Assembly: GCF_030849505.1 (NCBI RefSeq) | Contig: NZ_JAUJFI010000007.1 | Coordinates: forward strand, 1 to 64,000 | DNA length: 64,000 bases | Direction of reading: 5' to 3' | Source of the DNA: Azospirillum isscasi | GTDB lineage: Bacteria; Pseudomonadota; Alphaproteobacteria; Azospirillales; Azospirillaceae | In this document: positions 24,028-32,509 of the stretch, piece by piece | How the letters are laid out: each line of letters begins with the position of its first letter | Position numbering within the stretch: position 1 is the first letter of the stretch | Translations under genes and position numbers: made by a program | The notes under the pieces: generated by a model | Databases searched by the model: none | The model's input: the letters and a program-made list of their open reading frames with translations, nothing else | What the model was told of the DNA's origin: nothing

Positions 24028-25575
24028 TCAGATCACCGCTTCGATCAGGAAGGGGCCCTTGCGGGCGAAGGCGGTCTTCAGAAGGCGGTTGAAGCTGTCC
24101 GCGTCGGTGGCTTGTCCGCCCTCCACCCCCATGCCGCGGGCCAGCGCCACCCAGTCGAGGTCCGGGCGACCAAGCTCGGTGCAGTTGCGGGCGTTCGGCC
24201 CCATGTCCTGGAAGCCCAGGTTGCCCAGCTCCCATTGCAGGATGCCGTAGCGGCGGTTGGCGAGGACGATGGTCACCACGTCGGCCTTCTCGCGCGCCTG
24301 GCTCCACAGGGCCTGCAACGTGTACATGCCGCTGCCGTCCGCCTGGACGTTCACCACCTTGCGGTCCGGGCAGGCGATCGCGGCGCCGAGGGCCAGCGGC
24401 ATGCCGATGCCGATGGACCCGCCGGTGATGGTCAGCCAGTCGTGCGGGCGCGCCCCTGCACAGGGCGTGTAGAGCATGGGGCTGGAGGAGATGGCCTCGT
24501 CCACCACGATGGCGCCCTCCGGCAGCAGGGCCGCCAGCGATTGCCCGGCGCTGTCGGCGGTCAGCGCGCCGGTGGCAAGGGCGGGCTGGGCGAGCGGCTG
24601 CGCCGGAACGGGCAGGCCGGCGGCGCCCACCGCCTCGGCCAGCCAGCGCAGGGCGGCCAGAGCGTCGGCGTCCGGCGGGGCGGCGTCGTGGATCCGGCAG
24701 CCCTCCGGCGCCAGACGGCTGGGCTTGCCGGGATAGCCGAAGAAGCCCACCGGTTCCGTGGCGCCGATCAGCACGATGTGCTTCGCGCCGGCCAGCGCCG
24801 TGATGCCGAGGTCGATGGGGTAGGGGAAGCGCTCCACCGTCACGCGGCCCGCCCCGCGCTCGATGCGGGTGGCGCCGGTGTGGGCGTAGAGCTTCGCACC
24901 GGTGGCCGCGGCGATGCGCCCGGCCAGCGCCAGCCCTTCGGTCCGCGTGGCGAGGCCGTTCAGCATGATCACCACCCGCTCCCCGCTGCGCAGGGCGTCG
25001 GCGGCGGCGCGCAGGGCGGCGGCGTCCGGGGCGGTCGGGGCGGGCGGCTCCACGATGATCGGCTCCGCCGCCGCCGTGTCGTCCCAGGAGGAATCGGACG
25101 GCAGGATCAGCGTCGCCACGCCGCGCGGCGGGGTCAGGGCGGCACGGATCGCCTCCGCCGTGTCCGCGGCGACGGAGGCCGCGTCCGGCACCGTGCGCAC
25201 CCAGGCCGACATGGGCCTCGCCAGGCCCTCCACATCGGCGGTCAGCGGCGCGTCGACGCCGCGGTGCCAGGTCGCGTGGTCGCCGACGATGTTGACCATC
25301 GGCACGCGGGCGCGCCGGGCGTTGTGCAGGTTGGCCAGCCCGTTCGCCAGCCCCGGCCCGAGATGCAGCAGCGTGGCCGCCGGGCGGTCGGTCATGCGGG
25401 CGTAGCCGTCCGCCGCCCCCGTCGCCACCCCTTCGAACAGCGTCGGGACGCAACGCGCGCCGGGCATGCTGTCGAAGGCGGCGAGCGCGTGCAGCTCCGA
25501 CGTGCCGGGGTTGGCGAAGCAGGTGTCGACGCCGTTCGCCACCAGCGTGCGAACCAGGATTTCCGCGCCGATCAT
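24028..25575 (-). CDS. ThDP-dependent enzyme, acetolactate synthase large-subunit-like
   Basis: A 515-aa thiamine-diphosphate enzyme of the acetolactate synthase/benzoylformate decarboxylase group. The cofactor-activating Glu48 lies in LFEGVATGAADGYARM. The C-terminal ThDP/Mg site reads ADGSGMYTLQALW...LANRRYG, with Ala in place of the first Gly of the usual GDG(S/A). This variant group is common in proteobacteria and is annotated as acetolactate-synthase-like without proven reaction. No ilvN-type regulatory subunit adjoins, which argues against branched-chain biosynthesis. The ATG at 25575 overlaps the deacetylase stop (ATGA), so the two are translationally coupled; decarboxylation or carboligation of a keto acid made by the upstream enzymes is a reasonable guess. 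Confidence 0.85.
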   Translation of the reverse strand: MIGAEILVRTLVANGVDTCFANPGTSELHALAAFDSMPGARCVPTLFEGVATGAADGYARMTDRPAATLLHLGPGLANGLANLHNARRARVPMVNIVGDHATWHRGVDAPLTADVEGLARPMSAWVRTVPDAASVAADTAEAIRAALTPPRGVATLILPSDSSWDDTAAAEPIIVEPPAPTAPDAAALRAAADALRSGERVVIMLNGLATRTEGLALAGRIAAATGAKLYAHTGATRIERGAGRVTVERFPYPIDLGITALAGAKHIVLIGATEPVGFFGYPGKPSRLAPEGCRIHDAAPPDADALAALRWLAEAVGAAGLPVPAQPLAQPALATGALTADSAGQSLAALLPEGAIVVDEAISSSPMLYTPCAGARPHDWLTITGGSIGIGMPLALGAAIACPDRKVVNVQADGSGMYTLQALWSQAREKADVVTIVLANRRYGILQWELGNLGFQDMGPNARNCTELGRPDLDWVALARGMGVEGGQATDADSFNRLLKTAFARKGPFLIEAVI

Positions 25576-26633
25576 CGTGCCGCCTCCGCAAGTCCGCCTT
25601 CGAAACCATCTAGGAAGCTGGCGAGATTCACCGCCAGCGCGCCGCAGTCGTAGCCGCCCTCCTGCACCAGCACGGTCGGCAGGCCGGCGCCGGCGATCTT
25701 GCGGCCCAGCGTGGCGAAGCCCGGCGTCGTCACCTTGAAGAAGGCCAGCGGGTCGCCCGCGTAGGTGTCGAAGCCCAGCGACAGCACCAGCGCCTCCGGC
25801 CCGAAGGCGGCGATGTGGGCCAGCGCCTCGTCCACCGCTGTCAGGAAGGTGGCCTCCTCCGTGCCCATGGGCAGGGGGATGTTCAGGTTGCAGCCCAGCC
25901 CGCGGCCCTTGCCGCGCTCGTGCGCGTAGCCGGCGAACCAGGGGTAGAAGTTGTTGGGGTCGCCGTGGATCGACACGAACAGCACGTCGTCGCGCTCGTA
26001 GAAGATCGCCTGGGTGCCGTTGCCGTGATGGACGTCCACGTCGAACACGGCGACGCGCGGCGCGCGGCCCCGCTGGGCCAGAACCGGCAGCATCGCCTGG
26101 GCGGCGACGGCGGCGTTGTTGATGTAGCAGAAGCCCCCGGCCATGTCGCGCGACGCGTGATGCCCCGGCGGGCGGCACAGGGCGTAGGCCGCGCGCTCCT
26201 GCCCGCCGGCAACCGTCAGGGCGGCGTGGGCTGCGGTGTCGGCGCCGCCGCAGACGGCCTCCCAGGTGCCGGCGCCGATCGGGCAGGCGGTGTCCGACAT
26301 GTGCCAGCCCGCCTGACCGACGATGCCCGTGGGATACTCGGCCATGTCGGTGTTGCGGTGGATGTTGGGAACGATGACCTCCGACGCGTCGGGCAGGGCC
26401 GACCAGCGGGCGTAGGCGGTTTCCAGGAAGCGCAGATAGTCGGCGGAATGGACCGCCGCGCGGGGGCCGGCGCCGTAGGACGGCGGCTCCTCCACCGTCA
26501 CGCCGCGTGCCCGCAGGGAGCCGACGAGCGCCTCCGCCCGTTCCGCCTTCTCCGGCGAGGGCTTCGGCTGGCCGCGCACCAGGAAGGTGGGCGGACGATG
26601 GCGCAACTGGGCCTCGGCAAAGACATAGCGCAT
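25572..26633 (-). CDS. Acetylpolyamine amidohydrolase / class II HDAC-family deacetylase
   Basis: A 353-aa arginase-fold zinc deacetylase. Active-site histidines His158-His159 lie in RPPGHHAS, FCYINNAA follows, the zinc ligands Asp200 and His202 lie in DVDVHHGNGTQ, and the third ligand is Asp289 in GFDTYAGDP. These positions match bacterial acetylpolyamine amidohydrolase closely, and total length is similar. The family removes acetyl groups from acetylated polyamines or other N-acetyl amines. Its stop overlaps the ThDP enzyme start by 4 bp. Placed among importer, deacylase and amidase genes, it probably deacetylates an imported small amine. Confidence 0.9.
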   Translation of the reverse strand: MRYVFAEAQLRHRPPTFLVRGQPKPSPEKAERAEALVGSLRARGVTVEEPPSYGAGPRAAVHSADYLRFLETAYARWSALPDASEVIVPNIHRNTDMAEYPTGIVGQAGWHMSDTACPIGAGTWEAVCGGADTAAHAALTVAGGQERAAYALCRPPGHHASRDMAGGFCYINNAAVAAQAMLPVLAQRGRAPRVAVFDVDVHHGNGTQAIFYERDDVLFVSIHGDPNNFYPWFAGYAHERGKGRGLGCNLNIPLPMGTEEATFLTAVDEALAHIAAFGPEALVLSLGFDTYAGDPLAFFKVTTPGFATLGRKIAGAGLPTVLVQEGGYDCGALAVNLASFLDGFEGGLAEAAR

Positions 26634-26660
26634 GCAAGGGCTCCCATGAATGAACCGGTC

Positions 26661-26683
26661 CCCTCTCCCCAGGGGGGAGAGGG
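26661..26683. repeat. Hairpin repeat of the CCCTCTCCC family (copy 4)
   Basis: CCCTCTCCCC...GGGGAGAGGG, a 10-bp stem with a 3-base loop, in the 62-bp junction between the amidase and deacetylase genes. Confidence 0.85.
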
Positions 26684-26695
26684 GGCAGATGACGT

Positions 26696-27925
26696 TTACC
26701 CCGCCGCGGCCAGAACCGCGTCGGCCAGAACCGCGCAGCCGGACGCCGCGTGTTCGGGCTTGATGTTCTCCGCCTCGTTGTGGCTGAGGCCGCCCTCGCA
26801 GGGAATGAAGATCATGGCGGTCGGCACCTTGCGGGCGACATAGACCGCGTCATGGCCCGCCCCGGACACGATGTCGCGGTGGCTCAGGCCGCGCTGCTCC
26901 GCCGACCGGCGGACATGGCCGACCAGTTCCGGCGCGAAGAGCGTCGTGGGGAAGGCCCAGAAGTCGGTCAGTTCCAGGGTCAGGCCGCGCTTGTCCGCGA
27001 TGGCGGCCAGCCGCTCGCGCAGCATCGCGTCCATGCGGGCGAGCGCGTCGGAGTCCGGATTGCGCAGGTCGATGGTGAACCAGATGCGGCCCGGAATGAC
27101 GTTGCGGGAGTCCGGATGCACCTGCACGCGCCCGATGGTGGAGCAGGCGTCGCCGCCGACCTCCAGCGCGATGGCCTCGACCGCCTCCATCATCACGGCG
27201 GCGCCGGCCAGCGCGTCGCGGCGCAGGCGCATCGGCGTCGGTCCGGCGTGGGATTCGCGGCCCGTCACGGTTGCCTCGTACCAGCGCTGGCCCTGGGCTC
27301 CGGTGACGACGCCGATCTCGATATTTTCGCTCTCCAGCACCGGACCCTGCTCGATGTGCGCCTCGAAATAGGCGCCCATGGCGTGGCCGGTGACCGGGAC
27401 GCTGCCCTTGTAGCCGATGCGCGCCAGCTCGTCGCCCAGCCGGATGCCGTCGTTGTCGCGGATGTCCAGCACATGGTCGAGCGTGAAGACGCCCATCGCC
27501 ACGCCGGACCCCAGCATCGGCGGGGAAAAGCGTGCGCCCTCCTCGTTCGTCCAGACGATCAGCTCGATGGGGGCGTCCGTCTCGATGCCCTGGTCGTTGA
27601 AGCTGCGGACGACCTCCAGCCCGGCCAGCACGCCATAGATGCCGTCGAACCGCCCGCCGGTCGGCTGGGTGTCCAGATGGCTGCCCATGCAGACGGCGGG
27701 GCGGTCCGGGTTGCGGCCCGGACGGCGGGCGAAGATGTTGCCCACCTCGTCCACCGTCACGGTGCAGCCGGCCTCCTCGCACCAGCGCACGAACAGGTCG
27801 CGGCCTTCCTTGTCGAGGTCGCTCAGCGCCAGCCGGCACAGGCCGCCCTTCGGCGTCGCGCCGATCTTCGCGAGGTCCATCAGGGTCCGCCACAGGCGGT
27901 CGCCGTCGATTCGCAGCTCAGACAT
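26696..27925 (-). CDS. Zn-dependent M20-type amidase (hydantoinase/carbamoylase family)
   Basis: A 409-aa metal hydrolase like N-carbamoyl-L-amino-acid hydrolases and allantoate/ureidoglycolate amidohydrolases. Metal ligands visible are His83 and Asp85 in GSHLDTQPTGGRFDG, Asp94, Glu128-Glu129 in TNEEGARF and His190 in FEAHIEQGP; SGAGHDAVY near the C-terminus is also family-typical. The ATG at 27925 begins MSELRIDGDRLW. It would remove a carbamoyl or related group from an amino-acid-like substrate. It lies 26 bp after the PanE-like gene in the same operon. Confidence 0.88.
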   Translation of the reverse strand: MSELRIDGDRLWRTLMDLAKIGATPKGGLCRLALSDLDKEGRDLFVRWCEEAGCTVTVDEVGNIFARRPGRNPDRPAVCMGSHLDTQPTGGRFDGIYGVLAGLEVVRSFNDQGIETDAPIELIVWTNEEGARFSPPMLGSGVAMGVFTLDHVLDIRDNDGIRLGDELARIGYKGSVPVTGHAMGAYFEAHIEQGPVLESENIEIGVVTGAQGQRWYEATVTGRESHAGPTPMRLRRDALAGAAVMMEAVEAIALEVGGDACSTIGRVQVHPDSRNVIPGRIWFTIDLRNPDSDALARMDAMLRERLAAIADKRGLTLELTDFWAFPTTLFAPELVGHVRRSAEQRGLSHRDIVSGAGHDAVYVARKVPTAMIFIPCEGGLSHNEAENIKPEHAASGCAVLADAVLAAAG

Positions 27926-27951
27926 GTCCCTATCCCGATCCCAATTCCGAA

Positions 27952-28902
27952 TTAATGTTGTGTCCCGTCGCGGAGCGTTGTCCGCAGAGCGTTCACCGTG
28001 GGCAGGCTCAGGCCCGCCCGTTCCGCCAGTTCCAGCGGCGCGTCCAGCACCGCCTCGATCTCCGCCCGCCGGCCCGCCGCCACGTCGGCGCGCAGCGCCG
28101 GGCGGATGCGGCCCGGATGCTGGGCCATGGTCCATACGTCCTCCAGCTTCGCCGCCGCCGGATGGCCGAGCGCCGCCGCCAGGGCGAGCAGTTCCTCCAC
28201 CACCGCGGCGAAAGCGGGCTGGAGGTCCGCGTCGTGGGCGATCTCCTGCGCCGGTTTCCCGGTGGCGAGGCCCAGCAGGCCGAAGACGAAGGGCGCCAGA
28301 AGCGCCGTCCAGACCTCGGCCCGGATGTCCGCCACGGCCAGCGCGTTGAAGCCGCCCGCTCCGAACAGGGCCGCCAGATCGCCGGCGTCCTGCCCATCCG
28401 CCACCGGGCCGAGGGCGAGCCGCAGCCCGCCCAGATGCCGCAGATAGCCGGGGGACCGCCGCTCCACCGCCACGCGGGCGACCGCGCCGACGATGCGGTC
28501 CGCCGGGATGGCGTCCGTCAGAAGGCCCTTCGGATCGATGGCCGACAACGGTCCGCCGATGGCTTCCCCCGCCGGGTACCACCAGGGGATGCCGCCGACC
28601 ACCGGCACCAGCCGCGTCTGCGGCCCCAGCAGCGGCAGCAGAAGGTCCAGCACCCCCGTCAGCAGCGGCGCCGGCACCGCCAGCACCACCACGTCCTGCG
28701 GGCCGAGCGACAGGGTGTCGTCGGTCACCAGGGGCCGCACCGTCACCGGACGGCCCGAGGGGCCTTCGACCGTCAGCCCTTCCCGCCGCAGCGTGTCCAG
28801 CGTCCGCCGCCGGGCGACCAGCGCGGCGGGCAGCCCGGCGGCGGTCAGCCGCGCGGCGATCAGCCCGCCGACCGCCCCGGCCCCGATGACGGCGACCTTC
28901 AT
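27952..28902 (-). CDS. 2-dehydropantoate 2-reductase family protein (PanE/ApbA-like)
   Basis: A 316-aa NADP-dependent reductase. The nucleotide-binding GAGAVGG is at residues 7-13, and the C-terminal helical domain contains the conserved Lys/Glu region around GKPAQEIAHDADLQPAF. True PanE makes pantoate, but many paralogues in catabolic clusters reduce other 2-keto acids, and the setting here between an ABC importer and an amidase suggests that. It begins 10 bp after the ABC ATPase gene. Confidence 0.82.
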   Translation of the reverse strand: MKVAVIGAGAVGGLIAARLTAAGLPAALVARRRTLDTLRREGLTVEGPSGRPVTVRPLVTDDTLSLGPQDVVVLAVPAPLLTGVLDLLLPLLGPQTRLVPVVGGIPWWYPAGEAIGGPLSAIDPKGLLTDAIPADRIVGAVARVAVERRSPGYLRHLGGLRLALGPVADGQDAGDLAALFGAGGFNALAVADIRAEVWTALLAPFVFGLLGLATGKPAQEIAHDADLQPAFAAVVEELLALAAALGHPAAAKLEDVWTMAQHPGRIRPALRADVAAGRRAEIEAVLDAPLELAERAGLSLPTVNALRTTLRDGTQH

Positions 28903-28912
28903 CCGGTCCCCG

Positions 28913-30577
28913 TCAGGCGCTGTTGCGCAGGGCGGCCGACCGCCGCGTCACCGGAACCACGTCCTCCGGCACGGTCCAGCCCTTGCCGGGGATGGCGTCC
29001 AGCAGGGTGCGGGTGTAGCCGTGCTGCGGGTTGCCGAACACCTCCTTCGCCGGGCCGATCTCCACGATGCGGCCCTTCTGCATGACCGCGATGGTGTCGC
29101 AGATCTGGGCGGCGATGCGCAGGTCGTGGGTGATGAACAGCATCGACAGGTTCAGCCGGTGCCGCAGATCCTCCAGCAGATCCAGCACCTGCGCCTGCAC
29201 CGACACGTCGAGCGCCGAGACCGGTTCGTCCGCGATCAGCAGCTTCGGCTCCAGCGCCAGGGCGCGGGCGATGGAGATGCGCTGCCGCTGCCCGCCGGAG
29301 AACTCGTGCGGGAAGCGCTCCGCCGCCGAGGCGTCGAGCCCGACGAGCGTCAGCAGCTCCTTCGCCTTGTCCAGCGCCCGGTGGCGGTCCTCGCCGAAGG
29401 CCACCGGCCCCTGGGTGATGATGTCGCCCACGGTGTGGCGCGGGTTCAGCGAGGCGTAGGGGTCCTGGAAGACCATCTGCACATGCCGCCGGTAGGGCCG
29501 GAAGGCCGGGCGCGACAGCGACAGCAGATCCACGCCCTCGAACAGGATCTTGCCGGAATCCGGCTTGATCAGCCCGACGATGGAGCGGCCCAGCGTGGAC
29601 TTGCCGGACCCGGACTCGCCGACCAGCCCGACCGTCTCGCCCTGGTGGATGGTCAGCGACAGGTCGTCGCCCGCCACCACCTTGCGCCCCGGCGTGAAGA
29701 AGCCGCCGCCGATGTGGAAGGTCTTGCACACCTTCTGCGCCGTCAGCACCGGCTGGCGGTCGCGGGTGAAGTCCTCGCGATGCTCGATCAGGTGCGGCAC
29801 GGCGGCGATGAGCTGCCGGGTGTAGGGGTGCTTCGGACGGTTCAGGACCTCCTCGGCGGCGCCGATCTCCACCAGCCGGCCCTTCTGCATCACCGCCACG
29901 CGGTGGGCGATTTCCGCCACCACGCCGAAGTCGTGGGTGATGAACATCACGCCCATGTGGCGCTTGGCCTGGATGTCGCGGATCAGCTCCAGGATCTGCT
30001 TCTGGGTGGTGACGTCGAGCGCGGTGGTCGGCTCGTCGGCGATCAGGACGTCCGGCTCCACCGCCAGCGCCATGGCGATCATCACGCGCTGGCGCTGGCC
30101 GCCCGACAGGCGGAACGGGTAGCTGCGGCGCAGATGGTCCGGCTCCGGCAGGCCGACGGAGGCCAGCAGCTCCACCACGCGCGCCCGGCGGGCGGCGCGG
30201 TCGAGCGCGGTGTGGTAGCGCAGCACCTCGTCGATCTGGTCGCCGACCCGCATCAGCGGGTTCAGCGCCGTCATCGGCTCCTGGAAGATCATGGCGATGC
30301 GCCCGCCGCGAAGTGCCCGCTGGTCGCGCTCCGGCAGGCTCAGCACGTCGGTGCCCTGGTGGCGGATGCCGCCGGACGACACCTTCACCGCCTTGGGCAG
30401 CAGCCCCATCACGGCGTGCGCGGTCATCGACTTGCCGGAGCCGGATTCGCCGACCACGCAGAGGATCTCCCCGCGCTCCAGCGTGAAGGTCAGGTCCTCC
30501 ACGGCGTGCGGGCGGTCGGCGCCGCGCGGCAGGTCGATGGTCAGGTTGCGGACGTCGAGGAGAGTCGTCTCGGTCAT
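28913..30577 (-). CDS. Dipeptide-type ABC transporter, fused double ATPase (DppD-DppF type)
   Basis: A 554-aa protein with two complete nucleotide-binding domains. Domain 1 (about 1-265): Walker [13 protein letters not shown], signature [16 protein letters not shown]. Domain 2 (about 285-545): Walker [14 protein letters not shown], signature [17 protein letters not shown]. Each ends in the oligopeptide-transporter C-terminal extension ([16 protein letters not shown]). Importers of this family usually use two separate ATPases; here they are one chain. The start overlaps the permease stop by one base (TGATG). Confidence 0.93.
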   Translation of the reverse strand: MTETTLLDVRNLTIDLPRGADRPHAVEDLTFTLERGEILCVVGESGSGKSMTAHAVMGLLPKAVKVSSGGIRHQGTDVLSLPERDQRALRGGRIAMIFQEPMTALNPLMRVGDQIDEVLRYHTALDRAARRARVVELLASVGLPEPDHLRRSYPFRLSGGQRQRVMIAMALAVEPDVLIADEPTTALDVTTQKQILELIRDIQAKRHMGVMFITHDFGVVAEIAHRVAVMQKGRLVEIGAAEEVLNRPKHPYTRQLIAAVPHLIEHREDFTRDRQPVLTAQKVCKTFHIGGGFFTPGRKVVAGDDLSLTIHQGETVGLVGESGSGKSTLGRSIVGLIKPDSGKILFEGVDLLSLSRPAFRPYRRHVQMVFQDPYASLNPRHTVGDIITQGPVAFGEDRHRALDKAKELLTLVGLDASAAERFPHEFSGGQRQRISIARALALEPKLLIADEPVSALDVSVQAQVLDLLEDLRHRLNLSMLFITHDLRIAAQICDTIAVMQKGRIVEIGPAKEVFGNPQHGYTRTLLDAIPGKGWTVPEDVVPVTRRSAALRNSA

Positions 30578-31449
30578 CAGGAGCGGCCCTTCCGCGCCAG
30601 CTTCGGGTTCAGCGCGTCGTTCAGCCCTTCACCCACGAGGTTGAGGGCGAGCACGGTCAACAGGATCGCGATGCCGGGGAAGAAGCTCATCCACCAGGCC
30701 TGACGGATCACGGTGCGGGCGGCGCCCACCATGTAGCCCCAGCTCATCAGGTTCGGATCGCCGAGCCCGAGGAAGGAGAGGGAGCTTTCCAGAAGGATCG
30801 CCGTCGCCACCATCAGCGAGGCCGACACGATGATCGGGGACAGGCTGTTCGGCAGGATCTGGCGCCAGATGATCGTCAGGTTCGACTGGCCGGTGGTCAC
30901 CGCGGCGTGCACGAACTCGCGGCTCCGCAGGCTCATGAACTCGCCGCGGGCCAGACGCGCCAGCGGCGGCCAGGACACGATGGCGATGGCCAGCACGATG
31001 GAGGTCAGCGACGGCGTGAAGATCGCCACCAGAACCACGGCCAGGACGAAGTTCGGGATGGTCTGGAACAGCTCGGTGAAGCGCATCACCAGATCGTCCA
31101 CGCGCCCGCCGTAGAAGCCGGAGACGGCCCCCAGGAACACCCCGATCAGCACCGCGACCGCGGTGGAGGTCAGGCCGATCAGCAGCGACACCCGCGCGCC
31201 GTGGGCGATGCCCGACGCGATGTCGCGGCCCAGCGTGTCGGAGCCGAGCAGGGCGTCCTCCGACAGCGGCGGCTGGAAGGGCATGGCGGTCATGTCCCAC
31301 GGGCTGGCCGGGTACAGCAGGTCGGCGAAGACCGCCATCAGGACGACCAGGGCCAGGAAGACCAGCCCGATCACGGCGCCCTTGTTGCGGGCGAAGGCGC
31401 CCCAGAAGCCGGAGCCCTTGCGGGCGGGGGTGATGGCCGCGGCGGTCAT
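30577..31449 (-). CDS. Dipeptide-type ABC transporter permease (DppC-like)
   Basis: A 290-aa permease with about six membrane segments, starting MTAAAITPARKGSGFWGAFARNKGAV. The extracytoplasmic LGSDTLGRDIASGIAHGARVSLLIG block and the EAA-type loop (HAAVTTGQSNLTIIWRQILPN in pieces near residues 195-215) are typical of DppC/OppC. It overlaps the DppB-like gene by 4 bp and the ATPase gene by 1 bp. Confidence 0.92.
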   Translation of the reverse strand: MTAAAITPARKGSGFWGAFARNKGAVIGLVFLALVVLMAVFADLLYPASPWDMTAMPFQPPLSEDALLGSDTLGRDIASGIAHGARVSLLIGLTSTAVAVLIGVFLGAVSGFYGGRVDDLVMRFTELFQTIPNFVLAVVLVAIFTPSLTSIVLAIAIVSWPPLARLARGEFMSLRSREFVHAAVTTGQSNLTIIWRQILPNSLSPIIVSASLMVATAILLESSLSFLGLGDPNLMSWGYMVGAARTVIRQAWWMSFFPGIAILLTVLALNLVGEGLNDALNPKLARKGRS

Positions 31450-32426
31450 GGCGCCACCTCGATGCGCGGATCGACGAGGGAATAGATCAGGTCGGTCAGC
31501 AGGTTGAAGATCACCACCACCACCGAGGTCAGAAGGAAGATGCCGAGCAGGACCTGATAGTCGCGCTGCAGCACGGCCTCGAAGGCGAGGCGCCCGATGC
31601 CGGGGAGCGCGAAGACGGTCTCGATCAGGATGGAGCCGCCGATCAGGTGCCCCGCCTGGAACCCCGCCACGGTGATGACGGGCAGGATGGCGTTGCGCAG
31701 GATGTGCACCGACACGATGCGCCATTCCGGCAGGCCCTTGGCCCGCGCCGTCTTGACGAAATCCATGTCGCGCACCTCCAGGATCGAGGCGCGGGTCAGC
31801 CGGGTGTAGACGGCCATGTAGAAGAGGCCGAGCGTGGTCACCGGCAGCACGAGGTGCTTCGCCTTGTCGAGGAAGGCGTCCCAGCCGGTGTAGCCGGCGC
31901 CGATGGTCTCGGTGCCGAAGGCGGGCAGCCAGCCGAGATTGACCGAGAAGAGGAGGATCAGCATCAGGCCGATCCAGAAGATCGGCGTCGCGTAGGCGGT
32001 CAGGCCGACCACGGTGATGGCGGTGTCCGACCAGGTGCCGGCGCGCATGGCCGCCAGCGTGCCCAGCGCCACGCCGCCCAGCAGGGCCAGCACGAAGGCG
32101 GTCAGCGTCAGCGACAGGGTGACGGGCAGGCGGTCCATCAGCAGGTCGAAGACGGGACGCTGCTGGCGGTAGGAGTAGCCGAGGTCGGCCTGCACCACCT
32201 TGGACATGTAGGTGCCGAGCTGCTCGTACAGGGGCCGGTCGAGGCCGAACTGCTGGCGGAGCTGCTCGACGAACTGGGCATCGGCGGCCCCGGCCTCGCC
32301 CGCCATGACCGCGGCGGGGTCGCCCGGTGCGGCGTGGACCAGGAAGAAGTTGAACACGGCGATCGCCAGAACGACGAACACCGCCTTCACCAGCCTCTGT
32401 GAGATGAATAGGGCGATGCGGGGCAT
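31446..32426 (-). CDS. Dipeptide-type ABC transporter permease (DppB-like)
   Basis: A 326-aa permease with about six membrane segments. The N-terminal helix FISQRLVKAVFVVLAIAVFN and the HAAPGDPAAVMAGE block are typical of DppB/OppB, as is the EAA loop with KTARAKGLPEWRI near residue 225. It overlaps the DppC-like gene by 4 bp (ATGA). The gap to the binding-protein gene holds a hairpin repeat. Confidence 0.92.
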   Translation of the reverse strand: MPRIALFISQRLVKAVFVVLAIAVFNFFLVHAAPGDPAAVMAGEAGAADAQFVEQLRQQFGLDRPLYEQLGTYMSKVVQADLGYSYRQQRPVFDLLMDRLPVTLSLTLTAFVLALLGGVALGTLAAMRAGTWSDTAITVVGLTAYATPIFWIGLMLILLFSVNLGWLPAFGTETIGAGYTGWDAFLDKAKHLVLPVTTLGLFYMAVYTRLTRASILEVRDMDFVKTARAKGLPEWRIVSVHILRNAILPVITVAGFQAGHLIGGSILIETVFALPGIGRLAFEAVLQRDYQVLLGIFLLTSVVVVIFNLLTDLIYSLVDPRIEVAP

Positions 32427-32450
32427 GTTGTCACTCCCGGGATGCGTGTT

Positions 32451-32492
32451 GCCTCCTCCCTTCCCTCCCCTGCGAAGCGGGGAAGGGAGGGG
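32451..32492. repeat. Hairpin repeat related to the CCCTCTCCC family (copy 5)
   Basis: CCTCCCTTCCCTCCCC pairs with GGGGAAGGGAGG around a TGCGAAGC loop, with a small bulge. It lies between the binding-protein and DppB-like genes, where a hairpin often keeps binding-protein mRNA more abundant than permease mRNA. Confidence 0.7.
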
Positions 32493-32509
32493 GCAACCGC
32501 TCCCTTTTC

